A stretch of DNA of 64,000 bases from the NCBI RefSeq assembly GCF_000172155.1, contig NZ_ABIZ01000001.1:5675105-5739104 (forward strand), read 5' to 3'. The position numbers and the translations under genes are program-made. Source of the DNA: Verrucomicrobium spinosum DSM 4136 = JCM 18804 (GTDB lineage Bacteria > Verrucomicrobiota > Verrucomicrobiia > Verrucomicrobiales > Verrucomicrobiaceae). Shown here in pieces: positions 1 to 11,631 of the stretch (the first letter of the stretch is position 1; each line of letters opens with the position of its first letter). Below the pieces are notes generated by a model. That model worked only from the letters and a program-made list of their open reading frames with translations. It ran no database searches and was not told the origin of the DNA.

Positions 1-60
1 TGGTTGGATCCGGGGTCGGGAACAGAGCACCCAGAGACCTTCGCTCACCCAACCCACCCC

Positions 61-90
61 TGACGCTGTAGGGCAAGCGCTCCGCTTGCC
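61..90. repeat. Short palindromic repeat, copy 1
   Basis: This 30-bp element recurs at 432-461 with one mismatch. Its core is a perfect 8-bp inverted repeat (GGCAAGCG / CGCTTGCC) around a 3-base loop. It is an intergenic hairpin of the REP-like kind; no gene is visible around it. Confidence 0.7.
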
Positions 91-269
91 GCGAGCCAAC
101 CCAGACCCGGCAACCGGAGCGGTCGCCCTACAACCCAGATGGTAGATGGCTGGGGAGCGAGGAAGTGGCCAACAGGTACAAGGTCATCCTCCTCGCCCCT
201 GACCCCACCTCATCGGGAAGTTGGCTTGTCGACTTTGATGATCTGATGGTGTCCCAGCCCGGTTTGCCC

Positions 270-391
270 GATGCCGGAGGCATCAAAGCCATTAGACGGA
301 CGGTTGAAGGAGCGTAGCGACTGATACCTCCGGAACATCAGATTCAGTATTGCATCCCGGAGCGGATGCCAGCGACGTCGCCTCCGGCATC
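270..391. repeat. 122-bp element with 12-bp terminal inverted repeats
   Basis: The element begins GATGCCGGAGGC (270-281) and ends with the exact reverse complement (380-391). The interior has no convincing gene: the 61-codon minus-strand reading frame across it is Arg-rich and has no recognisable domain. It looks like a small dispersed non-coding element (MITE or REP-like). The rest of 1-468 shows no gene. I infer mobility only from the terminal repeats and have not seen a second copy in the window. Confidence 0.5.
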
Positions 392-431
392 TCAACTTCC
401 CTGGATCACTGTTCCGATTTTAATCGGTTAT

Positions 432-461
432 TGACGCTGTAGGGCAAGCGCACCGCTTGCC
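432..461. repeat. Short palindromic repeat, copy 2
   Basis: Second copy of the 61-90 element, 29 of 30 bases identical, with the same 8-bp stem and a changed loop base. It ends 7 bases before the first CRISPR repeat, so it marks the trailer side of the array. Confidence 0.7.
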
Positions 462-468
462 TCACTCG

Positions 469-2493
469 CATTCAACGAAGCCGCACCCTTTCGAGTGCGG
501 AGACCCGTGTGTGTGCTCAAGAAATCCGACTTTTCCCGTGCTTCAACGAAGCCGCACCCTTTCGAGTGCGGAGACCAATAAGGGTTTTTCCATTGCATCT
601 CCTATTCTCAAGCTTCAACGAAGCCGCACCCTTTCGAGTGCGGAGACTCCCATATTGATTACTATACCGCAAACTGCTTTGAACAGCTTCAACGAAGCCG
701 CACCCTTTCGAGTGCGGAGACGATAGATCTTGTTAACGCTGTCGCTCAGAGTGGACAAGCTTCAACGAAGCCGCACCCTTTCGAGTGCGGAGACGTTGGT
801 GAACCGATCCTTGGCCCCGTCTGATGGTTCCAGGCTTCAACGAAGCCGCACCCTTTCGAGTGCGGAGACAACCGTTTTCGTCCCAAAATCCCGCCCCAAC
901 GGAATCATGCTTCAACGAAGCCGCACCCTTTCGAGTGCGGAGACCGATTTTGTGAACGGTCACAATGCCGCGGTCATAATCGCTTCAACGAAGCCGCACC
1001 CTTTCGAGTGCGGAGACCCTTGCCGTTAGCTGGCGGTCGTGGTTTCTGTGTCAAGCTTCAACGAAGCCGCACCCTTTCGAGTGCGGAGACGATATGTGGA
1101 CTTGTATTTTCCGACCCTGCCAGAGCAGGCTTCAACGAAGCCGCACCCTTTCGAGTGCGGAGACTCCTCTTCCGTGTACTCGTCTGTGAGCTGCTCTTTG
1201 GCTTCAACGAAGCCGCACCCTTTCGAGTGCGGAGACTCAGCTCCAGCAGTTGCAGAAGGTCCGACTAAGGAGCGCTTCAACGAAGCCGCACCCTTTCGAG
1301 TGCGGAGACCTTGCTGGAGCGTCAGGTATCCGGGGCCGCGATCAACCGCGCTTCAACGAAGCCGCACCCTTTCGAGTGCGGAGACGACCTAAAGGACGCT
1401 AAAGAGGCAGCGCTCGCCATTGCGCTTCAACGAAGCCGCACCCTTTCGAGTGCGGAGACCGGCTCCCCCGGCCAAACCTGCCAAGCCCGTGAAAGTGGAG
1501 CTTCAACGAAGCCGCACCCTTTCGAGTGCGGAGACGAGCACGAGCACTCTCCCTGAACTTCGGAGATGTCACAACGCTTCAACGAAGCCGCACCCTTTCG
1601 AGTGCGGAGACAGGCAACGCGCCGGTCAAGCGGTGCCCGTGAACGGAATGCTTCAACGAAGCCGCACCCTTTCGAGTGCGGAGACCCGGGTGCCCCTGGC
1701 GCTTGACCTTGCACACGGCAACGCTTCAACGAAGCCGCACCCTTTCGAGTGCGGAGACACGGAACAAGTTGACAATGCTCAACTTGCCATGGAGCAGCTT
1801 CAACGAAGCCGCACCCTTTCGAGTGCGGAGACAACCCATAACTTTCCTTCCCTTCTATGGCTACCGTCAGCTTCAACGAAGCCGCACCCTTTCGAGTGCG
1901 GAGACCTCCCACCTGCGCCCCACTGGTGGGCCCTAGGTGCAGGCTTCAACGAAGCCGCACCCTTTCGAGTGCGGAGACTCGAGGATCATCCCCTCACTCC
2001 ACCACACAGCGCCCAGCTTCAACGAAGCCGCACCCTTTCGAGTGCGGAGACATGCCGCGGCGCTGGGGGAGAAGGAAATAACAAGCCGTGCTTCAACGAA
2101 GCCGCACCCTTTCGAGTGCGGAGACCAGCGCCGGATCGACTTTTGCCCTTAGCTCCATGGCGCGCTTCAACGAAGCCGCACCCTTTCGAGTGCGGAGACT
2201 GATAATGGCAAGGTATGTCCGGTTCCTAACCTCGGCTTCAACGAAGCCGCACCCTTTCGAGTGCGGAGACAAAACTCACGAACGTCTCCAACATCTCCGC
2301 ACCCATTGCTTCAACGAAGCCGCACCCTTTCGAGTGCGGAGACCGTGATTTCGCCCTGAGCGTGGGTATGCGTCGAGGGTGGCTTCAACGAAGCCGCACC
2401 CTTTCGAGTGCGGAGACAGCTTCAGGTGCTGCCTACCTCCGTTGCGGATGCCGCAGAGCTTCAACGAAGCCGCACCCTTTCGAGTGCGGAGAC
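469..2493 (-). CRISPR. CRISPR array, 28 repeats of 36 bp, 27 spacers of 35-40 bp
   Basis: Repeats start at 469, 540, 612, 686, 759, 834, 909, 982, 1055, 1129, 1201, 1274, 1350, 1424, 1500, 1576, 1650, 1723, 1797, 1870, 1943, 2016, 2090, 2164, 2235, 2308, 2382 and 2458. All are identical except the one at 469, whose first two bases differ. Read on the minus strand the repeat starts GTCTCCGCACTC, ends GTTGAAGC, and folds into an 8-bp stem with one G-T pair closed by a GAAA tetraloop. The degenerate repeat at the left, the TTGAAGC 3' end on the minus strand, and the cas operon arriving from the right all indicate minus-strand transcription with the leader at the right. All spacers look different from one another; I could not identify their targets. 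Confidence 0.98.
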
Positions 2494-2744
2494 GCCACCT
2501 CTGTAGGCCATTCAGCATCAAATTGCAAGAAGCTCATCTGCGAGCGGCACCCTGAATCAAACCGGGAATCGGCGAACCCTCGCCGCTTTTCTGCTGCAAA
2601 CCCCTCATCCACAACGCGCGAGCGCCTCCCGGTTGGCGCGCAGCACCTGACCGCTCGCGAGTCAGCGCGGGCGCTCCTGCTCTGAATGTTTTGGTGAATG
2701 TCAAAGATCGCCTCCTTCCCTGTTCCCCTTTCCCCTGCGGTGCT
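2494..2744 (-). promoter_or_regulatory. Probable CRISPR leader
   Basis: This 251-bp stretch lies between the cas2 stop and the newest-side repeat (2458-2493). It has no convincing gene. By position it should hold the array promoter and the integration signals. It contains a dyad CTGAC...GTCAG around 2647-2665. I could not pick a clear promoter, and the role is inferred from position and from array polarity. Confidence 0.55.
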
Positions 2745-3065
2745 TCACACCACATAGCAGGGGGCGTCAAAGCGTGCGTAGGGCAGCCCCACGGACGCAA
2801 TGACACGGTCTCCCCGGCCCTCACTGGGGCCCAGAGAGACAAACAAAACCTGGTCCTCATCGTGTTTGATCACATCCCTCAGTTCGCGCTCCAGCCGGGT
2901 TCTCTCTCTCGGGTTCAGATCACACTCGAACACCGAGTACTGCAAATGAGTACCATGGTTTTTGCAGACCTTAAACACCTTTCTCAACCGCTTGTCGTCC
3001 GCAATGTCGTAGCACACCAAATACGTGATCCGGCTGGAGATCACCGAGGAGGAATGGCGGGACAT
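2745..3065 (-). CDS. cas2: CRISPR-associated endonuclease Cas2
   Basis: Cas2 forms the integration complex with Cas1 and captures new spacers. The 106-residue product has the family's first strand ending in the conserved Asp (YLVCYDI, Asp20), followed by the R-K-V-F helix and the usual QYSVFECDL second strand. About 10 extra residues precede the first strand, so a start a little further in is possible. It is the last gene of the cas operon, 109 bp after cas4-cas1 and 251 bp before the array. The gap upstream holds simple repeats, so it may be translated from the common transcript or from its own start region. Confidence 0.95.
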   Translation of the reverse strand: MSRHSSSVISSRITYLVCYDIADDKRLRKVFKVCKNHGTHLQYSVFECDLNPRERTRLERELRDVIKHDEDQVLFVSLGPSEGRGDRVIASVGLPYARFDAPCYVV

Positions 3066-3090
3066 GGGGAGGAGGGAGTTAGGGGTTGGA

Positions 3091-3162
3091 AGTTAAATGT
3101 TAAATGTTAAACGTTATGTGCCGTGAGCCTGAACCTCTTAACCCTCTTAACCCTCTTAACCC
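3091..3162. repeat. Simple tandem repeats between cas4-cas1 and cas2
   Basis: Two low-complexity runs sit in the 109-bp gap: GTTAAAT-type 7-mers at 3092-3116, and three exact copies of the 9-mer TCTTAACCC at 3136-3162. They lie upstream of cas2 on the transcribed strand. Slippage-prone DNA in front of an adaptation gene could vary its expression, but nothing in the sequence proves this. Confidence 0.6.
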
Positions 3163-3174
3163 TCTTCCCTCCCC

Positions 3175-5718
3175 CTAGCGCGTCACCATCGGGATGTACT
3201 CTTTGATTTCGCCCGTCAGATACCGGGCCAAAATCCGCGCCTGTAGTTCCAGCACCCGCCGGTAGCTGACCTTGTAGTCGAACACCGGATGCGTGATGAT
3301 GCTCCCCATGCGTTGCTCGTACGCCTGGAAGAACACCTTGCGTCCCGCAGACGTCAGGTTCACGCCCTCCCCGGCTCTCACAAAGTGATCCGGCACCAGC
3401 ATGCGATTGTTGATGGCGGTGAGCACCACGCTCTCCGCCACCAGGGGCCGGAATTCCTCCATCAGATCCAGCGCCAGCGCCGGGCGACCGTAGCGCGGCT
3501 GGTGGTAGAAGCCCACGTAGGGGTCGAACCCCACCGCATGCGCCGCGATCGTGCAGTCCTTGGCCAGCAGACTGTAGGCCAGGGAGAGCAGCGCATTCAC
3601 CGGGTCAGTGGGTGGCCGCCGACTGCGCTTGGTAAAGTCAAACGTGAAGACACTCTCCTCCGGCACACGCGTAGCGGAGGCGGACTCCAGCCCCGGGATC
3701 TCATCATCGTCATCCGCCGCCCCCACCTTGATCATCCCGGCAAAGTGCTGCAAGTACAATGCCGCCGCTGCCCCTTCAATGCCCAACAGCGTTTCCAGAG
3801 ACCTCGCGCCCAGCGCGTCCTGACTCGCCTGCTTCAGCCTGGCCAGCACGGCTGCGGGCGGCTCCACATGCAGCCGCATCAGCAGGGTCCGGTGATTGCG
3901 GATCTTGCCCGCCACAAACCTCCGCGACAACGCCAGGCACCGCATCGGGTCATCCGCGGCGCGGAACTGCTCGATCCGCGTGAACACGTTTTTGGTCACA
4001 TGACCCCGTGTTAACCCATAGAACCACCCCCCGGTGGAAAAGTACGCCAGGGGAATCTCCTTTTCGCACAGCACCTGCACCGCCTGGGTGGTGATCTGCA
4101 CATTGCCAAAGACCGCCACGTTCGTCAGATCATTGATGCGGAACTCCTCCACCAGGGAAGCCCCATCCTTCACCACAAGCAGTTCCCCGCTGCGCCCCAC
4201 GTGATAACCGGGAGTGGACAGATACAAGGCCCGGGCATCATCCCGGGCGGCCATCAGCCTGCGGGGCGCACCGTTGACCGCCGCAGGCGATCCTGATCCC
4301 GGCTCGGCGGCGAGATCCTCCTCTGGCGATCCCACCGCCCCCTCCGTCCTCCGTCCCGCCAGCATCCACGTTTCATCTGGCAGGCAGACGGGTGCCAGCG
4401 AGCATCGCACACACTTGGGTGAGCCCACCAGCGGCGGCGGCATCTGGCCCCGGGCCGTCTCTCTTGCCTTCGCGATCTGGGCAATGATCCACCGCTCCAG
4501 CCCTTCGGTCATCGGCAGACGCACGCGCTGCTTCGTCGCCCGGTAGTAGATCACCCCTTCTTCACACTGGTAGCCATTGTCCCTCAGGATCAGGATCTGT
4601 AGCCCCAGTTGCATCTTGTCAGCGTCCCAGAGCTCGTTGGCATCCGCCCCCTTTTTCGGGGCCCCCGCCTTGTAGTCCACTGGCGTCACCGTCTTGATCT
4701 CCCGGGCCCGACCTCCGTTCTCACCCGCCACCATCCCCATTCGGACCTCGATCAAGTCCATCTTTGCCAGCACGCCCAGCCGCTCTGAACTCAGGGTGGC
4801 CGAGCGCGAGTGAATGATGCGGTCCGCCTCCCTCTCCCCTCCAACCGCCGCCTCGTCATCCTGCGCCACTCCTGCATCCTCCGGGGAAATCGCCCGCCCA
4901 TCATCCGGCACCTCGTCAGGATCCGCCGCCGCCTTGGCCCCTTCAGAGAACCAATCTCCGTCATCCCCGTCCCTCTGCGCGTTTGACGCCCCCTTCTTCC
5001 CGCCCGGATTTTTTTTCGCCTGGGGCAGATCCCCCTTGCCCTTGTCCACCTTGGCATGCAGCGCACTGCCCCGCTCCGTGTCCGCATTCGCCACGAACAC
5101 GCCCTCCACATATTCGTAGTAGAAGAGCCGGGGGCAATAGACAAACTCGTTGAGCATCCGGGAGGGCAGCACTTCCTGCTGCGGCAGGGCCTCCGGCTCC
5201 AGGCCCGGGGCGGCCTTTGCGACGATCTCAGGCGAGGACTCCAGCCCCGGCTCCCAGTCACCTGGCATCTCAGGCGGGGCCTTGTCGGCCCGTGCCTCCA
5301 GGCCCAGCTCGCCCGCCCCTTTCTCCTCAGCCTCAGGAGTCAGGGCCGGGCCACCCCAGTCCAGCTCCGGCTGCACCACCGGCAACCGTCGCGGAGCCGC
5401 CCGCAGAGGGGCCTGCGCCCCGGGCACCGCGACGCTCTCTGGAAGCGGAGCAGATCCTATCTCGGCCTTCCCAGCAAAGCTTTCCTGCCCGGCAGGCGAC
5501 GGTGCCGAGATCGGCACTGATTCCGATTCCTCCTCGTCTGGCGCACTCGGTGCCGGTGCGACCTTCCCCTGCGTCTCAGCGAACAGTTCCAGCTCAGGAT
5601 GCCCGGCCGGAGGTTTCAGGCCGGGAAACGGCAGGAGCACCTCTCCGCCCGCCTCCCCCGTCGTCAGCGGAGCCGGCGCACGAGCAGTGCGAATACGGGG
5701 TGGCGTGGGTGAGTCCAT
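3175..5718 (-). CDS. cas4-cas1: Cas4-Cas1 fusion protein with long N-terminal extension
   Basis: Adaptation nuclease and integrase in one chain of 847 residues, a fusion typical of type I-U/I-G. Residues 1-183 are a Pro/Glu/Ala-rich, probably disordered extension with no known domain. Cas4 spans about 184-450: Cys195 (FVYCPRLF), His221, Asp321 (AKMDLIE), VDYKAG at 347-352, and the iron-sulfur cysteines 436, 439 and 445. An acidic low-complexity insert of about 70 residues (230-300) interrupts Cas4 after His221. Cas1 spans about 487-847 with the catalytic Glu648 (LLGIEG), His739 (GFYHQ) and Asp751 (LDLMEEF). Usual Cas4-Cas1 fusions are about 550 residues. The ATG at 5718 gives the full extension; Met151 (5268) is an alternative start that would remove most of it. 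It lies 164 bp after the HEPN-like gene. Confidence 0.95.
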   Translation of the reverse strand: MDSPTPPRIRTARAPAPLTTGEAGGEVLLPFPGLKPPAGHPELELFAETQGKVAPAPSAPDEEESESVPISAPSPAGQESFAGKAEIGSAPLPESVAVPGAQAPLRAAPRRLPVVQPELDWGGPALTPEAEEKGAGELGLEARADKAPPEMPGDWEPGLESSPEIVAKAAPGLEPEALPQQEVLPSRMLNEFVYCPRLFYYEYVEGVFVANADTERGSALHAKVDKGKGDLPQAKKNPGGKKGASNAQRDGDDGDWFSEGAKAAADPDEVPDDGRAISPEDAGVAQDDEAAVGGEREADRIIHSRSATLSSERLGVLAKMDLIEVRMGMVAGENGGRAREIKTVTPVDYKAGAPKKGADANELWDADKMQLGLQILILRDNGYQCEEGVIYYRATKQRVRLPMTEGLERWIIAQIAKARETARGQMPPPLVGSPKCVRCSLAPVCLPDETWMLAGRRTEGAVGSPEEDLAAEPGSGSPAAVNGAPRRLMAARDDARALYLSTPGYHVGRSGELLVVKDGASLVEEFRINDLTNVAVFGNVQITTQAVQVLCEKEIPLAYFSTGGWFYGLTRGHVTKNVFTRIEQFRAADDPMRCLALSRRFVAGKIRNHRTLLMRLHVEPPAAVLARLKQASQDALGARSLETLLGIEGAAAALYLQHFAGMIKVGAADDDDEIPGLESASATRVPEESVFTFDFTKRSRRPPTDPVNALLSLAYSLLAKDCTIAAHAVGFDPYVGFYHQPRYGRPALALDLMEEFRPLVAESVVLTAINNRMLVPDHFVRAGEGVNLTSAGRKVFFQAYEQRMGSIITHPVFDYKVSYRRVLELQARILARYLTGEIKEYIPMVTR

Positions 5719-5882
5719 CGCAACAGGTCAGCGGGGCTGCCAATATGCGCCCTTATTCGCAATAGCAAAGCAAAAAACATGCACCCCCCTGCAACAAACG
5801 CCAGGCACCGGGGCCACAGGCTCAAGGGAGGCATCACATCCACCTCCACACAGCATGAGCTGGTGCCACCGGCAAGCCTCGT

Positions 5883-6539
5883 TCACGGGGGCATGGTCGT
5901 TTGCGCCTCAGCGAGCTGTATCCGCCTCAGCAGGTCACTGCGCATGAAGTTCATGAGGAAGGAGTTCAGGGAGCAGCACATCAGCGCAAGGTTGTGCGCC
6001 GGCAGTCGATACGGATTCGCCGTCAGATGCCCATGCACAAAGATGTGGCGGATGCAGGCCCCCAGCGTGAGCACGGAGAAATCATGCCCTTCCCGGTAAC
6101 GCTTCAGGAACTCCTCATGCACCGGCAGGATCGACTGGGTGATGAGGAACTCCGTGAGCTTGTGCTCCGGGTCCTGCGCCCGGCACTCACTGGCCAGATC
6201 GTGCACCAGCTTCCGCGGATGATGGGCAAAGAGATTCCGGTACGGCGGCCGGTCATTGGCCAGGTCAGCGTATCGCTCGAAGACCGACCACGTGAAGAAG
6301 ATCTGCGTCAACGCATCATACCCCGTCGCTGTTTCTTCCGTGAACCCCTTCAGGTGCAGCCCACCGAAGCACGCCGCCAGCCGCAACCGGTTGGCAAACC
6401 GGTAGAACTCCTGCTTCTCCCCCACCAACCCCAGCACCTGCAACCGATCCCCCGCCCCCTTGATGAGCCCCCGGGCCCGGTGAAAGCCGGGGAGAACCTC
6501 TTCGAGATAAGGGTAGGCCAGGGATGGCATTTCGTCCAT
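5883..6539 (-). CDS. Uncharacterised protein with HEPN-like R-x4-H motif, inside the cas operon
   Basis: I do not recognise this 218-residue protein as a standard type I-G Cas protein. It reads as mainly helical and soluble. Two motifs stand out: RHIFVHG at 164-170, which fits the R-polar-x3-H pattern (Arg164, His169) of HEPN ribonucleases followed by the common Gly, and RNLFAH at 101-106, a second R-N-x3-H. HEPN domains are RNA-cleaving or RNA-binding modules common in antiviral systems (Csm6, Csx1, Cas13, toxins). The gene starts 29 bp after csb2 and ends 164 bp before cas4-cas1, in the same direction, so it is probably co-transcribed. It could be an accessory effector, a guard toxin, or an unrelated passenger. 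The HEPN assignment rests on the motif only. Confidence 0.6.
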   Translation of the reverse strand: MDEMPSLAYPYLEEVLPGFHRARGLIKGAGDRLQVLGLVGEKQEFYRFANRLRLAACFGGLHLKGFTEETATGYDALTQIFFTWSVFERYADLANDRPPYRNLFAHHPRKLVHDLASECRAQDPEHKLTEFLITQSILPVHEEFLKRYREGHDFSVLTLGACIRHIFVHGHLTANPYRLPAHNLALMCCSLNSFLMNFMRSDLLRRIQLAEAQTTMPP

Positions 6540-6568
6540 GCGCTTTGGGGCAGATATGACCGATGACG

Positions 6569-8137
6569 CTACGGGTCCTCCACAGGAACAAACAACCCCA
6601 ACCCGAAATGGGAACCATACCCGAAGGCGAGCGGGCCTTGAACTGGCTCGTCGAACGTAAGCGTGAAAGCGCCAGACTCGTTGCCACGACTCCCACCATC
6701 GCCATCCGGGCGACGGCTTTGATATTGGAGGCAGCGAAGGGTTCTGCGACTGGGCAGCGTGATATGCCTTTCCTGATGTGAGTGGGCATGGGCGAATTGC
6801 GCATCAAGCTGAAGGAGTCGTTCCAAGTCTTGGACTACTCCGCCTATTGGGCGACCTTGCTCGTCAAGTTTCAGCCTTCCGTCTCGGAAAGTTTTCGTGT
6901 GCCGTGTTGAAACCACAGGGGTCAGTGAATGCCAGACTTTAGACGCGGCGAACAACTTGCAATCTGGAAATGTTTGGGCGTCGCCGAGGCCGACGAGCAC
7001 CAAGCGAATATCATGTCCGCCATAGCCCCAGACTTTGTTAAGGCGACGCAAAGCGATGCGGGCTTCGTCATCAAAACCTGTCTCAGCGAACACAGTAATG
7101 TGGGTAATTTCATCGCGTTTCCCATTGGCTTCGCAGAAAATGAAAGCGTGATTCTGGCCGGAAAGAGGCTCCCCTGTCACAGCATTCTTACCGCTGAAAA
7201 CGATGACGCTGGCCGGATGATCCGCCATAAAGCTGCACAATGACTTATGTACGCGATCCGCTACTGACACGGCTTGCGTGATTCGTGGGGACACGTTGCT
7301 CACCACTTGATAGCGGGCCACGGTGGGCAGACTCTTGCTGCTGGCGCGGCTTTCGCGTGGGGCGGCCGCGAATACGTCCACAGGTCGGGTGTAGTTTGTG
7401 AACACTGCTCCTGGCGGCAAGTTCCAGCCTGCAGCTTGCAGGACACTTGTATCGGCGTGTAAGGCCGCGAAGACATCGGAGGGCAATTTGGCTTGTGAGC
7501 GTGCCGCTTTCTTTGATGCAGCCTTCTTAGCAGCAGTTTTCTTGGAGGCAGGAGCCTTGGAGGTTTGCCAACCAGCGTAAAATTCAGAAGACATAGGGAG
7601 TAGCAGCCGCACAAGTTCCTGCCTTTCTCCCATGGTCTCATCGTCACGTAGGGGCCTAGTATTGCTGGGCCGGAGCAAAGTACTGTTCACCCTTGCTACG
7701 ACGAGGCTTTCCGCACGGCCAAGGTAGCCAATGCGGGCAGCCAAAAGATTTAGCGTGTCGAGCTGATCCACCGGGAGCTTCACATCCCAAGCAACGAGAA
7801 CAGGTTCACTTGAGGCGATTTGAACAAAGGCATCGAAGATTTTCGGCTTTTTGTTGGGATCCAGAGAGTTGATGGGCATGTAGTGCCGCGTATGCCCCAG
7901 AGTAGCACGAGGGAGGTGGAAGACGGGCTGTACAGCAGCGAGGCTGTGAATGAGGATGCGCACTTGCTGCTCCTCCAATTCTTTGGTCTCGCGTGCTTTC
8001 CAATACCATGTTGCCACCAAAGCGCGTAGTATCCGCCATGGGGAAGGCGGCCACTCAACTGCACCCTCATTGACGTGACGCCCCCACGGCGTCGCATGAT
8101 AGCGCCCGGCGGGAAACTCAAGTTCGAGAACGGTCAT
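6569..8137 (-). CDS. csb2: Csb2, type I-U/I-G Cas5-Cas6 fusion protein
   Basis: Csb2 (GSU0054 family) is taken to combine the Cas5 backbone subunit and the Cas6 crRNA-processing nuclease of the type I-G Cascade. The 522-residue product opens with the family signature (LELEFPAGRYHATPWG, then EWPPSPWRILRAL) and ends with a Gly-rich stretch (GYGSHFGLGLF, 506-516) like the RNA-binding loop of Cas6. Between the halves, residues 193-217 form a Lys/Ala-rich segment (KKTAAKKAASKKAA), a histone-tail-like insert that may be a linker contacting RNA. It starts 3 bp after the csb1 stop, so the two are translationally linked. The next gene downstream is the HEPN-like gene. Confidence 0.93.
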   Translation of the reverse strand: MTVLELEFPAGRYHATPWGRHVNEGAVEWPPSPWRILRALVATWYWKARETKELEEQQVRILIHSLAAVQPVFHLPRATLGHTRHYMPINSLDPNKKPKIFDAFVQIASSEPVLVAWDVKLPVDQLDTLNLLAARIGYLGRAESLVVARVNSTLLRPSNTRPLRDDETMGERQELVRLLLPMSSEFYAGWQTSKAPASKKTAAKKAASKKAARSQAKLPSDVFAALHADTSVLQAAGWNLPPGAVFTNYTRPVDVFAAAPRESRASSKSLPTVARYQVVSNVSPRITQAVSVADRVHKSLCSFMADHPASVIVFSGKNAVTGEPLSGQNHAFIFCEANGKRDEITHITVFAETGFDDEARIALRRLNKVWGYGGHDIRLVLVGLGDAQTFPDCKLFAASKVWHSLTPVVSTRHTKTFRDGRLKLDEQGRPIGGVVQDLERLLQLDAQFAHAHSHQERHITLPSRRTLRCLQYQSRRPDGDGGSRGNESGAFTLTFDEPVQGPLAFGYGSHFGLGLFVPVEDP

Positions 8138-8140
8138 GGC

Positions 8141-11625
<3,485 letters not shown>

Positions 11626-11631
11626 GGCGGT

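Noticed and set aside
210-395. 61-codon minus-strand reading frame
   Set aside because: It lies across the 122-bp element, is Arg-rich and has no start signal or domain; better explained as a non-coding repeat.
457-2685. Many overlapping reading frames of 70-260 codons on both strands
   Set aside because: They are created by the CRISPR repeats themselves; the same peptide blocks recur every repeat-spacer unit and the frames carry no protein character.
5664-5849. 61-codon minus-strand reading frame between the HEPN-like gene and cas4-cas1
   Set aside because: It overlaps the start of cas4-cas1 in another frame. It has one hydrophobic stretch but no start signal or relatives I recognise.
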